DNA from: Curtobacterium sp. Leaf261 | Lineage (GTDB): Bacteria; Actinomycetota; Actinomycetes; Actinomycetales; Microbacteriaceae | Direction: 5' to 3' | DNA length: 64,000 nt | Assembly: GCF_001422205.1 (NCBI RefSeq) | Contig: NZ_LMMJ01000007.1 | Span: 496,870 to 560,869, forward strand | In this document: piece by piece, positions 36,632-46,339 of the stretch | Position numbering within the stretch: position 1 is the stretch's first letter | Layout of the letters: each line of letters begins with the position of its first letter | Translations under genes and position numbers: made by a program | The notes under the pieces: generated by a model | Databases searched by the model: none | Seen by the model: only the letters and a program-made list of their open reading frames with translations | What the model was told of the DNA's origin: nothing

Positions 36632-36759
36632 GCGGACAACGATAGCCACCGGGTGCGACGGAATGCCGGGAGGGCCGGGTCGCCTGTGCAGAACGCGTCC
36701 TGTCCACAGGTGGCCGGTCCGGGACACTGCGGAGCCGCGTCCGTCGATAGGGTTCCGGC

Positions 36760-38130
36760 ATGGCACTCGGGTGGAAACTGCACGGCGACGGCAGGACGGT
36801 CTCGGCATCGGCGATCGTGCTGCCCGAGGAACGACTCAGCTGGGGGCGCACCGTCGGCCTCGGCATCCAGCACGTCGTCGCGATGTTCGGCGCGACGTTC
36901 CTGGTGCCGCTGATCACGGGCTTCCCGCCCTCGACGACCCTGCTCTTCAGCGGCGTCGGCACGCTGCTCTTCCTGCTCATCACGAAGAACCGCCTGCCGA
37001 GCTACCTCGGGTCCTCCTTCGCCTTCCTGGCACCGATCGCGGCGGCGACCAAGATCGGCGGGATCCCGCTCGCGCTCTCCGGGATCATCGTGGTCGGCGG
37101 GTTGCTCGCGATCGTCGGTCTGATCGTCGGGCTCGCGGGGTCCCGGTGGATCGACGTCCTCATGCCCCCGGTCGTCAGCGGGGCGATCGTCGCACTGATC
37201 GGCTTCAACCTCGCGCCGACCGCCAAGGACAACTTCCTGAAGCAGCCCGTCATCGCGCTCATCACCCTCGCGGCGATCGTGCTCACCACCGTGGTGTTCC
37301 GGGGCATGATCGGCCGGCTGTCGATCGTGGTCGGCGTCGTCGTCGGGTACCTCGCGGCGATCATCGGCGGCGGTGTCGACTTCTCCGCCGTCGGCAAGGC
37401 GGCCTGGGTCGGACTGCCGACGTTCACCCTCCCGGCCTTCGACGGCGGTCAGCTGGCCGTCTACCTCGGGTTCCTGCCGGTCGTGCTCGCGCTCATCGCG
37501 GAGAACGTCGGACACGTCAAGGGCGTCGGGCAGCTCACCGGGCGTGACCTGACACCGCTCACCGGTCGCGCCCTGTTCGCCGACGGCATCTCGACCGTGC
37601 TGGCCGGCATCGGTGGCGGATCCGCGACGACGACCTACGGCGAGAACATCGGGGTGATGGCGGCCACGCGCGTGTTCTCGACCGCGGCGTACTGGGTCGC
37701 GGGCATCGCGGCGATCCTCCTCGGGCTCTCCCCGAAGATCGGCGCCGTCATCTCGACGATCCCGGCTGGGGTCCTCGGCGGTGCCACGACGGCGCTCTAC
37801 GGGCTGATCGGCGTGATCGGCATCCGGATCTGGGTCGAGAACCGCGTCGACTTCGCCAAGCCGAAGAACCAGCTCACGGCGGGCATCGCCCTCATCATGG
37901 GGATCGCCGACTTCACGTTCGGGTTCGGCGGCGCGACGTTCGGCGGCATCATCATCGGCACCGTGGCGGCCATCGTCGTCTACCACCTCATGGACCTCAT
38001 CGGACGGGCACGCGGCACCGAGGGCGGCGTCGTGCCGCACGGGGTGCAGCACGGCTCGGACCCGGCCGGGGACGCACCCCGCGACCGCGTCGGGCCGGAG
38101 GGCGCCGGGCGCGACCGCGTCGCCGACTGA
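36760..38130 (+). CDS. Uracil/xanthine permease family (NCS2) transporter
   Basis: 456 residues, about 12-14 transmembrane helices. VGLGIQHVVAMFGATFLVPL (helix 1), the half-helix SYLGSSFAFLAP and the conserved GENIGVMAATRVFS match UraA-type proton symporters. Substrate is a nucleobase, most likely uracil, but not certain. The cytoplasmic tail after residue ~420 is charged. Four bases separate it from the MATE gene downstream. Confidence 0.93.
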   Translation: MALGWKLHGDGRTVSASAIVLPEERLSWGRTVGLGIQHVVAMFGATFLVPLITGFPPSTTLLFSGVGTLLFLLITKNRLPSYLGSSFAFLAPIAAATKIGGIPLALSGIIVVGGLLAIVGLIVGLAGSRWIDVLMPPVVSGAIVALIGFNLAPTAKDNFLKQPVIALITLAAIVLTTVVFRGMIGRLSIVVGVVVGYLAAIIGGGVDFSAVGKAAWVGLPTFTLPAFDGGQLAVYLGFLPVVLALIAENVGHVKGVGQLTGRDLTPLTGRALFADGISTVLAGIGGGSATTTYGENIGVMAATRVFSTAAYWVAGIAAILLGLSPKIGAVISTIPAGVLGGATTALYGLIGVIGIRIWVENRVDFAKPKNQLTAGIALIMGIADFTFGFGGATFGGIIIGTVAAIVVYHLMDLIGRARGTEGGVVPHGVQHGSDPAGDAPRDRVGPEGAGRDRVAD

Positions 38131-38134
38131 GGCG

Positions 38135-39559
38135 ATGTCGGCCACCCCACCCGATCCTCCAGTCCGAAGCGGCGGGCGAACGCGCGGCGAGCGCGCACCC
38201 GTCGACGGAGCGCCATCACGACCACGGCGCTGGCTCGGCCTGTCGCCCGTCGACCGTGACATCGTGCGACTCGCGCTGCCGGCGCTCGGCGCGCTCGTCG
38301 TCGAACCGCTCTTCCTGCTCACCGACACCGCGCTCGTCGGACACCTCGGCGCGACGTCGCTCGCGGCCGTCGGGGTGGCGGCGGCGATCCTCCAGACCGT
38401 CACCGGGCTGCTCGTGTTCCTGGCGTACTCGACGACCCCGGCGGTCGCTCGGGCGCTCGGCGGAGGCGATCGACGCGGTGCGGTGCACGCCGGTCTCGAC
38501 GGCATGTGGCTCGCACTCGGGCTCGGGATCGTCCTCGCGCTCGTCGGATGGCCGCTCACCCGCCCGCTCGTCGAGCTGTTCGGCGCTGCACCGGAGGTGT
38601 CCGACGCGGCGAGCGCCTACCTCCTCGTGTCGCTCCTCGGTCTGCCGGGCATCCTCGTCGTGATGGCGTCGACGGGACTCCTCCGCGGACTGCAGGACAC
38701 CAGGACACCCCTCGTCGTCGCGAGCGTCGGCTTCGTGACGAACGGGCTCCTCAACGCACTGTTCATCTACGGACTCGGGATGGGCATCGAGGGTTCCGCG
38801 GCCGGCACCGTCGTCGTGCAGTGGGCCATGGCCGGGGTCTACGTCGTCATCGCCGTCCGCGCGGCACGGGCGACGGGCGCACCGCTCGCGCCGGGGCTCT
38901 CCGGGGTCGGACGGGCGCTCCGGAGCGGTGCGTGGCTGTTCCTCCGGACGGCGTCGCTCCGGATCGCGATGCTCGGCACCGTCGGGGTCGCGGCTGGCCT
39001 CGGCATCGCTCCGCTCGCGACGACGCAGGTCGCCCTGACGGTGTTCTCGACCCTCGCGTTCGCCCTCGACGCACTGGCGATCGCGGGGCAGGCGCTCATC
39101 GGGCACGCGCTCGGGGCACGGGATCCCGACCGTGTGCGGCTGGTGACGACGCGGCTCGTGGTGCTCGGGGTCGCCGGCGGCATCGGGCTCGGTCTGCTGA
39201 CGCTCGCGGTGAGCGGGGTGCTCGGTCCGGTGTTCTCGAACGACGACCGCGTCCTGGACCTCCTGCCGACGGTGCTCGTGGTCATCGCGGCCGGGCTGCC
39301 GATCGCGGGGTACGTGTTCGTGCTCGACGGTGTGCTCATCGGAGCGGGTGACGCCCGGTACCTGGCGATCGCCGGCGGGATCAACCTCGTCGTGTACCTG
39401 CCGTTGCTGTGGCTCGTGAGCACCGGCTCGGACCGGACGAGCTCGCTCGTGATGCTGTGGGCCGTGTTCTCGTTCGGGTACATCGGGATCCGGGCGGTGA
39501 CCCTCGGCCTCCGGGCGCACCGACGAGGGTGGATCGCGGCGGCGGTCGCCCGGGGCTGA
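38135..39559 (+). CDS. MATE-family efflux transporter (DinF-like)
   Basis: 474 residues, twelve helices in two six-helix halves: LALPALGALVVEPLFLLTDT and VVASVGFVTNGLLNALFIYG in the first; FLRTASLRIAMLGTVGVAAG in the second. DinF-type MATEs export drugs or toxic metabolites with Na+ or H+. N-terminal 35 residues are a charged tail. It shares direction and a 4-base gap with the NCS2 gene, and is closed by the hairpin at 39593-39628. Confidence 0.92.
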   Translation: MSATPPDPPVRSGGRTRGERAPVDGAPSRPRRWLGLSPVDRDIVRLALPALGALVVEPLFLLTDTALVGHLGATSLAAVGVAAAILQTVTGLLVFLAYSTTPAVARALGGGDRRGAVHAGLDGMWLALGLGIVLALVGWPLTRPLVELFGAAPEVSDAASAYLLVSLLGLPGILVVMASTGLLRGLQDTRTPLVVASVGFVTNGLLNALFIYGLGMGIEGSAAGTVVVQWAMAGVYVVIAVRAARATGAPLAPGLSGVGRALRSGAWLFLRTASLRIAMLGTVGVAAGLGIAPLATTQVALTVFSTLAFALDALAIAGQALIGHALGARDPDRVRLVTTRLVVLGVAGGIGLGLLTLAVSGVLGPVFSNDDRVLDLLPTVLVVIAAGLPIAGYVFVLDGVLIGAGDARYLAIAGGINLVVYLPLLWLVSTGSDRTSSLVMLWAVFSFGYIGIRAVTLGLRAHRRGWIAAAVARG

Positions 39560-39592
39560 GGCGGCGCGCTCCTCCGCAAGACACCACCTTGG

Positions 39593-39628
39593 CCGGATCG
39601 CGCAGGGAAATACCCCTGCGCGATCCGG
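39593..39628. terminator. Bidirectional hairpin terminator between convergent genes
   Basis: Arms CCGGATCGCGCAGGG (39593-39607) and CCCTGCGCGATCCGG (39614-39628) pair perfectly around AAATAC, flanked by a further imperfect stem (ACACCA and TGGTGT). It separates the MATE gene from the LacI gene. It does not belong to the GGACTGGAGG family. Confidence 0.88.
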
Positions 39629-40819
39629 TCAACCTGGTGTTTCGCGGGTGGACTGCGGCGGGGACTGCGGCGGGCCGGCCGTGTCGCCGATCTGGAGCTC
39701 GCTGTGGAAGGACGCGGCCTCGGGCTCGGCGCCCTCGAGCATCGCCAGCGCCGCACGTGCCGCCGCCCGGCCCTTCTGCACGGCGGGCTGCACGAGCGTG
39801 GTCAGCGTCCTGATCGGGGCGCGGTGGAGCAGGCTGTCGTCGATGCGGATGCCGTCGAACCCGACGACGCTGACGTCCTCGGGCACCCGGAGTCCCACCT
39901 CGAGGGCCGCGGAGATGACCCCGACGGCGAGCAGGTCGCTCTGCGCGACGACCGCGGTCGGCCGACGAGCAGCACCGGCACCGGGACCGGCACCGGCACC
40001 GGCACCGGCACCGGCACCGGCCGCATCATCGCGCCCCCCTCCGGCACCGAACAGGGCCGCACCCGCGAGCCGTCCCTCCTCCACCGTGCTGCCGCCCGTG
40101 GCGATGATGCCCGCGTCCGGGAACACCGCTCGCACCCCGCGGATCCGCTCGGTCGTCGTGAACGCGGTCGATGCGGCCTCCTGCGCAGGGGTCACCGGGC
40201 CGCGCGTCCGGTCGGCGTCGAGCGGGAGCGCCACGATCGTCGCCGTGTCGTGCCCGAGGTCCCGGAGGTACGCCGCCGCACGTCGGGAGGCATCGCAGTT
40301 GTCGAGCTGGATCGGCACCGCGCCGTCGATGCCGTCGGCCTCGATCGCCACGACCGGGATCCGTCGCCGCCGGAGGACCGCCACCGCGGCGTCGATCCGG
40401 ACGTTGCACCCGATGAGGATCACGGCGTCCATGGGAGCGTCGACGAGGGGTCCGAAGCCCTCCGCACCGTCGAGCGGACTCCGCACGAGCAGCAGTGACG
40501 CCCCGGCCGCTCCGGCGACCTCGGCGATGCCGTCGAGCGTCGAGATGTTCACCGGGTCCCGGAAGGCGTCACTGAGGCGCTCGTCGAGCACGACCCCGAG
40601 GACCCCGGACCGCCCGCGTCGGAGGGACCGTGCCCGGGGATCGGGACCGTCGTAGCCGAGTTCCGCGGCGATGGCGAGGACCCGTTCCTTCGTCTCCTCC
40701 GCGACCGGACCCGCACCGCTGAAGGCGAGCGAGGCCGTCGAGGGTGCGACGCCGGCCGCACGCGCCACGGAGGCGAGGGTCGGTCGCCGGTCCCTCGTGT
40801 CGCTTGCCGCATCGTCCAT
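39629..40819 (-). CDS. LacI-family transcriptional regulator
   Basis: 396 residues. Helix-turn-helix PTLASVARAAGVAPSTASLA and the hinge helix follow; the core has periplasmic-binding fold (DDSLLHRAPIRTLTTLVQPA). The inducer site is not identified. An in-frame GCACCG repeat (39972-40019) inserts a GAGAGA loop near residue 270. Divergent from the MFS gene with a perfect palindromic operator between them, so it very likely represses that transporter and itself. Confidence 0.94.
   Translation of the reverse strand: MDDAASDTRDRRPTLASVARAAGVAPSTASLAFSGAGPVAEETKERVLAIAAELGYDGPDPRARSLRRGRSGVLGVVLDERLSDAFRDPVNISTLDGIAEVAGAAGASLLLVRSPLDGAEGFGPLVDAPMDAVILIGCNVRIDAAVAVLRRRRIPVVAIEADGIDGAVPIQLDNCDASRRAAAYLRDLGHDTATIVALPLDADRTRGPVTPAQEAASTAFTTTERIRGVRAVFPDAGIIATGGSTVEEGRLAGAALFGAGGGRDDAAGAGAGAGAGAGPGAGAARRPTAVVAQSDLLAVGVISAALEVGLRVPEDVSVVGFDGIRIDDSLLHRAPIRTLTTLVQPAVQKGRAAARAALAMLEGAEPEAASFHSELQIGDTAGPPQSPPQSTRETPG
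39972..40019. repeat. Hexamer repeat (GCACCG x8) inside the LacI gene
   Basis: Eight units, seven identical and one GGACCG. They encode alternating Gly-Ala residues in a surface loop of the effector domain, with no frame change if copies are gained or lost. Confidence 0.9.
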
Positions 40820-40847
40820 GGGTCGTTAGCGTAGTCATCGCGCCCGA

Positions 40848-40861
40848 TCGAATCGATTCGA
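40848..40861. promoter_or_regulatory. LacI-type operator between the LacI and MFS genes
   Basis: Perfect 14-base palindrome TCGAATCGATTCGA with the central CG typical of LacI-family operators. It lies 28 bases before the LacI start and 76 bases before the MFS start, so both divergent promoters can be controlled. Direct binding by the adjacent regulator is inferred. Confidence 0.75.
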
Positions 40862-40937
40862 CAGTGCACACCAGCACCACCGCAGGCACCAGCACCGAGA
40901 CCAGCACCAGACACCGACGTCCCAGGAGGCGCACCCC

Positions 40938-42296
40938 ATGAGCACCGCACGGACCGCCCCCGCCGCGACCGCACCCACCACGAAGGCCTGGCGCAACGCC
41001 GTCTTCGTCGTCTTCACGCTCTCCGGGCTCGACATCGCGACCTGGCTCGGACGGGTGCCGAGCGTCCGGGACTCCCTGCACGCCTCCACACTCGAGATGG
41101 GCCTGCTCGTCGTCGGCATGTCCATCGGCTCGATCGCGGGACTCACGGTCGCCGGACACATCGTGGCCAGGCTCGGCGCGAAGCGCGGTGTCGAGATCGC
41201 CGCCGTGTGCCTGGTGGTCGGCATGATCACCGCGTCCCTCGCGGTCACGCTCGGCTGGGGCTTCTGGGTGATCTGGGTGTGCCTCATCGCCTTCGGGTTC
41301 GGCAACGGACTGTGCGACGTCTCGATGAACGTCTCCGGTGCCGCTGCCGAACGTGCCGGCGGCCGGGCGATCATGCCGCTGTTCCACGCCGCGTTCAGCC
41401 TCGGCACCCTCGGCGGCGCGGCACTCGGCTCCCTTGCCGAGCGCCTCGACATCCCGGTCGCCCTGCACCTCGGTGTGATCGGCGTGCTCGTGAGCATCGC
41501 GATGGTCGTCGCGATCCGTGCCTTCGGCGAGGAACGGATGACGGACCCCGTGGGGACCGACACGTCGCCCGTGCCCGTCGCGGTGTCGCGCTGGGCGGTG
41601 TGGACGTCTCCCGGGACGATCCTCATCGGGCTCATCGTCCTCGGCATGGCCCTCGCGGAGGGTTCCGCGAACGACTGGCTCGCCCTCGCGATGGTCGACG
41701 GGCACGGCCTCACGAACGCGGGCGGCAGCCTGACGCTGACGGTCTTCGTCGCGGCGATGACCATCGGACGCGTCGGCGGGGTGTTCGTCATCGACCGGTT
41801 CGGGCGGGTGCCGGTCCTCCGCGGCAGTGCGTTGCTCGCCGTGCTCGGCATGGGCCTGCTCATCTTCACCCCGTCGGTGCCGTGGGCGATCGTCGGGGTG
41901 GTCCTCTGGGGCGTCGGCGCGTCCCTCGGGTTCCCGGTCGGGATGTCCGCCGCGGCCGACGACCCGAGGACCGCCGCCGCGAGGGTCAGCGCGGTCGCGA
42001 CGATCGGGTACGTGGCGTTCCTGGCGGGTCCCCCGCTCATCGGGTTCCTCGGCGAGGGGTTCGGCCTGCTGCGCGCGCTCCTCCTGGTCTTCGTGTTCAT
42101 CATCGTCGCGGGGATCGTGTCCGGGGCGGCCCGCGAACCGGACCGGCGGGGCGGACGCCAGCCGGGCCTCCAGTCCGGATCCGGGACCGGCGCCGCGCCG
42201 GACGGAACGGACACGACCGCCGACCCGGCGACCGTGTCCCCGCAGACCGATGCGACAGCGGCCGCCGAGGCCCGGGCGTCGGCCGACCGCCGGTAG
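40938..42296 (+). CDS. MFS transporter
   Basis: 452 residues, twelve helices (first [20 protein letters not shown]; motif [11 protein letters not shown] between helices 2 and 3). The sequence resembles actinobacterial MFS proteins beside LacI regulators (possible sugar or aromatic substrate). The C-terminal tail (from about residue 400) includes a degenerate copy of the hairpin repeat in [11 protein letters not shown]. Substrate unknown. Confidence 0.9.
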   Translation: MSTARTAPAATAPTTKAWRNAVFVVFTLSGLDIATWLGRVPSVRDSLHASTLEMGLLVVGMSIGSIAGLTVAGHIVARLGAKRGVEIAAVCLVVGMITASLAVTLGWGFWVIWVCLIAFGFGNGLCDVSMNVSGAAAERAGGRAIMPLFHAAFSLGTLGGAALGSLAERLDIPVALHLGVIGVLVSIAMVVAIRAFGEERMTDPVGTDTSPVPVAVSRWAVWTSPGTILIGLIVLGMALAEGSANDWLALAMVDGHGLTNAGGSLTLTVFVAAMTIGRVGGVFVIDRFGRVPVLRGSALLAVLGMGLLIFTPSVPWAIVGVVLWGVGASLGFPVGMSAAADDPRTAAARVSAVATIGYVAFLAGPPLIGFLGEGFGLLRALLLVFVFIIVAGIVSGAAREPDRRGGRQPGLQSGSGTGAAPDGTDTTADPATVSPQTDATAAAEARASADRR

Positions 42297-42306
42297 GCTC
42301 CAGGGC

Positions 42307-43002
42307 GTGCGTCTCGTCATCGCCCGCTGCTCCGTGGACTACGCGGGGCGTCTGTCGGCCCACCTCCCCCTCGCCACCAGGCTCCTCATGCTGAAGGCGG
42401 ACGGCAGCCTGCTGGTGCACTCGGACGGCGGCAGCTACAAGCCGCTCAACTGGATGAGTCCGCCCTGCACGATCAGCATCGGCGAGCCGGACGACGACCA
42501 GACCGCGGCGGGGATCACCGAGGTCTGGACGGTCACGCAGAAGAAGACCCAGGACCGGCTCATCGTCTCCGTGCACGAGGTCTTCTCGGACACCTCGCAC
42601 GACCTGGGCGTCGATCCCGGGCTCGTCAAGGACGGGGTCGAGGCGCACCTGCAGCAGCTCCTCGCCGAGCAGATCGCGCTCCTCGGGGACGGGCACACCC
42701 TCGTCCGGCGCGAGTACATGACGGCGATCGGTCCGGTCGACATCCTCGCGCGGGACGGCGGCGGCGCGAGCGTGGCAGTGGAGATGAAGCGGAACGCGAA
42801 CATCGACGCGGTCGAGCAGCTGACGCGCTACCTCGAGCTGATGAACCGCGATCCGTTGCTCCGGCCCGTGCAGGGCGTCCTCGCCGCACAGACGTTCGCC
42901 CCGCAGGCGAGGACCCTCGCCGAGGACCGCGGCATCCGCGTCCTGGTGCTCGACTACGACGCGATGCGGGGCATCGAGGGCGGGCACACCCGCCTGTTCT
43001 GA
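42307..43002 (+). CDS. nucS: Endonuclease NucS (actinobacterial mismatch-repair nuclease)
   Basis: 231 residues, GTG start at 42307. NucS cuts mismatched DNA and replaces MutS/MutL in actinobacteria. The nuclease core has the conserved catalytic stretch [20 protein letters not shown] (DE-x-K type), and [20 protein letters not shown]. The C-terminal HTRLF is the beta-clamp docking tail seen in NucS proteins. Ten bases separate it from the MFS gene. Confidence 0.94.
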   Translation: MRLVIARCSVDYAGRLSAHLPLATRLLMLKADGSLLVHSDGGSYKPLNWMSPPCTISIGEPDDDQTAAGITEVWTVTQKKTQDRLIVSVHEVFSDTSHDLGVDPGLVKDGVEAHLQQLLAEQIALLGDGHTLVRREYMTAIGPVDILARDGGGASVAVEMKRNANIDAVEQLTRYLELMNRDPLLRPVQGVLAAQTFAPQARTLAEDRGIRVLVLDYDAMRGIEGGHTRLF

Positions 43003-43305
43003 GCGCTCGGCGCGTCCGCGCGCGCGAACGAGTTCGTCGCTCTCCCCCCAAAGCGACGGATCCGCCCGTGGTTCCCGCCCGATCGGTCGCTTTCCCGTGA
43101 AAGCGACAGTCGCACGTACGGCCTGGAGGCACGGCTGCGGCCCGCCCCGCCGGCGTGCGCCCGCCACCGCACCACCCCGGCACGCGCCCGCCGCCGCACC
43201 ACCACCCCGGAACTGCGCCCACCGGACGAAGGATCAGCGCACCCAGCACCCCCCGAGCATGGTGAGCCGCGGCGGCATCCGCTGCCTGCAGCCCAGGAGG
43301 CTCAC
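43003..43305. other. Intergenic region with two hairpins and direct repeats
   Basis: No gene. 43035-43058 pairs CGTCGCT with AGCGACG; 43086-43107 is a stronger stem (GTCGCTTTC, loop CCGT, GAAAGCGAC), with the same GTCGCT motif. From 43119 a degenerate copy of the GGACTGGAGG family, then two direct repeats built on GCGCCCGCC-CCGCACCAC. The hairpins follow nucS and look like a terminator pair; the rest precedes the catalase promoter. Confidence 0.7.
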
Positions 43306-44259
43306 ATGTACTTCCACGCACAGACCTGGATCAACGACATCGCCACCGGCGAGCCGGACCCCGCAGCCGCGAACGCGCTGCAGGAGGGACTCGGCGGTCA
43401 GTTCGGCGAGATGCGCACGATGATGCAGTACCTCTTCCAGTCGATGAACTTCCGCGGACCGGCCGCGAAGCCCTACCGTGACCTCATCCAGGGCGTCGGG
43501 ACCGAGGAGATCAGCCACGTCGAGCTCATCGGCACGACCATCTCGCACCTCCTCGACGGTGCCCCGGAGTACTCCGGCAAGCTCACCGACCCGCTCGACA
43601 CCCCGGGGGCGGGTGGGGCGACACCCCTGCACATCGCCCTCGACACCGGCAACATCCACCACTACCTCGTCGGGGCCCAGGGCGCCCTGCCCGTCGACTC
43701 GGCGGGCAACCCCTGGAGCGGTTCGTACGTCTACAACTCCGGGAACCTGCCCCTCGACCTGCTGTACGACCTGATGCTCGAGTCGACGGGCCGCCTGCAG
43801 AAGTGCCGGATCTACCAGATGACGGACAACCCGACGGCACGGGCGACACTCGCGTACCTGATCGTCCGCGACCAGGCCCACGAGAACGCCTACGCGAAGG
43901 CGCTCGAGACGCTCGGCGTCGACTGGAAGACACTCCTGCCGATCCCCAAGACGAACGCGGAGCAGTTCCCGGAGGTCAAGGCGCTCGTCGACCTGGGTCT
44001 GCAGAGCAAGCAGTACAGCTTCGACCTCGACGGCAAGTCCGAGGCGGGCAAGATCTTCCGCGGGGCCTCCCCGTCGAAGGACGGCACGGACCTGACCGCG
44101 ACCGAGCAGGCACCGGCCGGCGTGCCGTCGTACATCTCCGACGAACGGCTCGAGGAGTTCGCGCCCGGACTCGACAAGGACCTGCTGGCACTCATCCAGC
44201 AGACGGCAGAGATGGAGCTCGACGAGGTCTCGTCGTTCTACGGACCGACGAAGGCCTGA
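43306..44259 (+). CDS. Manganese catalase
   Basis: 317 residues. Dimanganese ferritin-like catalase that decomposes H2O2 without heme. Ligands visible: Glu35 (GGQFGEM), Glu68 and His71 (TEEISHVE), a later Glu in LMLESTGR and His in RDQAHENAY. The C-terminal part (GTDLTATEQAPAGVPSYISD) is disordered. ATG at 43306 gives MYFHAQTWIND, the usual start. Followed by a 16-bp hairpin. Confidence 0.95.
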   Translation: MYFHAQTWINDIATGEPDPAAANALQEGLGGQFGEMRTMMQYLFQSMNFRGPAAKPYRDLIQGVGTEEISHVELIGTTISHLLDGAPEYSGKLTDPLDTPGAGGATPLHIALDTGNIHHYLVGAQGALPVDSAGNPWSGSYVYNSGNLPLDLLYDLMLESTGRLQKCRIYQMTDNPTARATLAYLIVRDQAHENAYAKALETLGVDWKTLLPIPKTNAEQFPEVKALVDLGLQSKQYSFDLDGKSEAGKIFRGASPSKDGTDLTATEQAPAGVPSYISDERLEEFAPGLDKDLLALIQQTAEMELDEVSSFYGPTKA

Positions 44260-44282
44260 CACCTCCCGCCCGGTTCCGCAGG

Positions 44283-44326
44283 CGGACGGGAGGGACGGTG
44301 CGGGGCCGACCCGTCCCTCCCGTCCG
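44283..44326. terminator. Hairpin after the Mn catalase gene
   Basis: Arms CGGACGGGAGGGACGG (44283-44298) and CCGTCCCTCCCGTCCG (44311-44326) are complementary with a GC-rich loop. Member of the hairpin family; 24 bases after the catalase stop and 30 before the next gene. Confidence 0.8.
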
Positions 44327-44355
44327 GCGGGGCGCCGCCCGGTAGGCTGGCCCCG

Positions 44356-45027
44356 ATGTCAACGAGCCCCTTCAGCGTGATCCTCTTCGACCTCGACGGC
44401 ACGATCAGCGACTCCGCCCCGGGCATCACCGAGAGCCTGACGTACACGTTCCGCGAGCTCGGGGTCCCGGTCCCCCCGCCCGCGACGCTGCTCTCCTTCG
44501 TCGGACCCCCCATCCTCGACACGTTCCGGCAGGCGATGGGCATGGACGAGGCCCTCGCCGAACGGACCCTCACCGTCTACCGGGAGCACTACCTGGCGCA
44601 CGGTGCGCTGGACTCCCGGCCCTTCCCGGGCATGGGCGAGGTCCTCCGCACCCTGCACGACGCCGGGGTCCCGCTGTCCACCGCGACGAGCAAGCCCGAG
44701 ACGCCGGCGACCTACATCCTCGAGCACTACCGGTTCACGCAGTACCTCGACTTCATCACCGGCGCGAGCGACGACGAGGTCCGGAGCGCCAAGGCCGACG
44801 TCGTCGCGGAGGCACTCCGACGCCTCGCCGACGCCGGCCACGACGTGTCGCGACCGGTCCTCGTCGGTGATCGGCTGCACGACGTCGAGGGCGCGGCGGT
44901 GCACGGTGTCCCGACCGTGTTCGCCGAGTGGGGCTACGGCGCCCCGTCCGAGTCCGCCGGCACGATCGCCAGCGCCGCGACCCCGCTCGACCTGCTGCCG
45001 ATCCTGCTGCCGATCCGGCTGCCGTGA
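44356..45027 (+). CDS. HAD-superfamily hydrolase (phosphoglycolate-phosphatase-like)
   Basis: 223 residues. Class IA HAD phosphatase: FDLDGTISDSAPGITESL (nucleophile Asp), the helical cap, Ser/Thr in TATSKPETP, and GDRLHDVEGAAVHG for Mg2+ binding. Substrate unknown; the GTGA of the next gene overlaps the stop. Confidence 0.9.
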   Translation: MSTSPFSVILFDLDGTISDSAPGITESLTYTFRELGVPVPPPATLLSFVGPPILDTFRQAMGMDEALAERTLTVYREHYLAHGALDSRPFPGMGEVLRTLHDAGVPLSTATSKPETPATYILEHYRFTQYLDFITGASDDEVRSAKADVVAEALRRLADAGHDVSRPVLVGDRLHDVEGAAVHGVPTVFAEWGYGAPSESAGTIASAATPLDLLPILLPIRLP

Positions 45028-46292
45028 GCGCGGTCCGCACGGTCGCGAGGAACGCCGGCTGGCTGCTGCCCGCCGCGATCGTCCTCATCGCGCTCAACTA
45101 CCGCGGGCCCATCGTCGCGACGGCCCCGGTGATCGGCGACGTCCGAGCCGACCTCGGCATCTCGTCGACGGTCGCCGGGCTGCTGACCACCATCCCGGTC
45201 CTCTGCTTCGCGCTCGCCACCCCGTTCGCGTCGTGGCTCATCGGCCGGCTCGACCCGGAACGCGCGGTCACGGCGTCGCTCGTCGGGGTGCTCATCGGGA
45301 CGGTCGTCCGGTCGACCGGCACCGCGACCGCACTCGTCGTCGGCACGATCGTCATCGGTGTCGCCATCACGATCGGGAACGTGGTGATCCCGGTCGTCAT
45401 CCGGCGGGACTCACCACCCGAGCGGGTCGGCATCGTCACCGGCGTCTACACGTCGGCGCTCAACATCGGGTCGATGACCACGTCGCTCGCGACCGCTCCG
45501 ATCGCCGCCGTCTGGGGGTGGCCGCTCGCGATCGCGATCTGGGGCGGGTTCGTGGTCATCGCCGCCGTGGCCTGGTCGCGCGCCGTCGGCCTGCGGGCAG
45601 CGTTCCTCGGACCGCTCGGCCACGCCGACAGCGGTGTGACCAGGGAACCGCTGCCGGTGACGGGACCGATCGACCAGGTGCTCGACCCCGCCGAGGTCCG
45701 CCGTCGGACGGACACCGGGCGACCGGCACCCAGGCCCGCGCGACGACTCGTCGCGTGGGGGCTGACGCTCGCGTTCGCCGGCCAGGCGTTCTCGTACTAC
45801 GGGCTGACCGCGTGGATCCCGACCCTCCTGCACGACGAGATCGGCTTCGACACCGCGTCGGCCGGTGCGAGCTCGGCGGTGTTCCAGATCCTCGCGGTCG
45901 TCGGGGCACTCGGGGTGCCGATCCTCGCCGGGCGGTGGCGGCCGCGCCGGATCATCATGCTCATCAGCGTCTTCTGGCTCGCGATGCCCGTCGGACTGCT
46001 CGTCGCGCCGCACCTGTGGCTCCTCTGGTCGATCTTCGGAGGGGCGGCGCAGGGTGGCGGGATCACCATCGTGTTCATCGTGATCGTCCGACTCGTGACG
46101 AACGACGGCGACGCCCGGCGGATGTCGGCGTTCGTGCAGGGCGGCGGGTACCTGCTCGGGTCCGCCGGCCCGCTCGTCGTCGGCACCCTGCACGAGGCGA
46201 CGGGGTCCTGGACGCTGCCGCTCGTGGCGGTCGTGGTGTCGGTGCTGGTGCTCGGGGTCGTCGGGTCGATCTCCGCACGCGACGTCGACTGA
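45024..46292 (+). CDS. MFS transporter, CynX/NimT family
   Basis: 422 residues, twelve helices. AALNYRGPIVATAPVIGDV-like N-terminus (ALNYRGPIVATAPVIGDVRA) and the helix-8 motif FSYYGLTAWIPTLLHDEIGF mark the CynX/NimT branch, which carries cyanate, nitroimidazole-related or other small anions. The GTG start at 45024 overlaps the HAD stop by four bases. Confidence 0.9.
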   Translation: MSAVRTVARNAGWLLPAAIVLIALNYRGPIVATAPVIGDVRADLGISSTVAGLLTTIPVLCFALATPFASWLIGRLDPERAVTASLVGVLIGTVVRSTGTATALVVGTIVIGVAITIGNVVIPVVIRRDSPPERVGIVTGVYTSALNIGSMTTSLATAPIAAVWGWPLAIAIWGGFVVIAAVAWSRAVGLRAAFLGPLGHADSGVTREPLPVTGPIDQVLDPAEVRRRTDTGRPAPRPARRLVAWGLTLAFAGQAFSYYGLTAWIPTLLHDEIGFDTASAGASSAVFQILAVVGALGVPILAGRWRPRRIIMLISVFWLAMPVGLLVAPHLWLLWSIFGGAAQGGGITIVFIVIVRLVTNDGDARRMSAFVQGGGYLLGSAGPLVVGTLHEATGSWTLPLVAVVVSVLVLGVVGSISARDVD

Positions 46293-46339
46293 CCCCGAGC
46301 TCGACGCGAGCGCCCGAGCCCGACGCAAGGGCCCGACGC

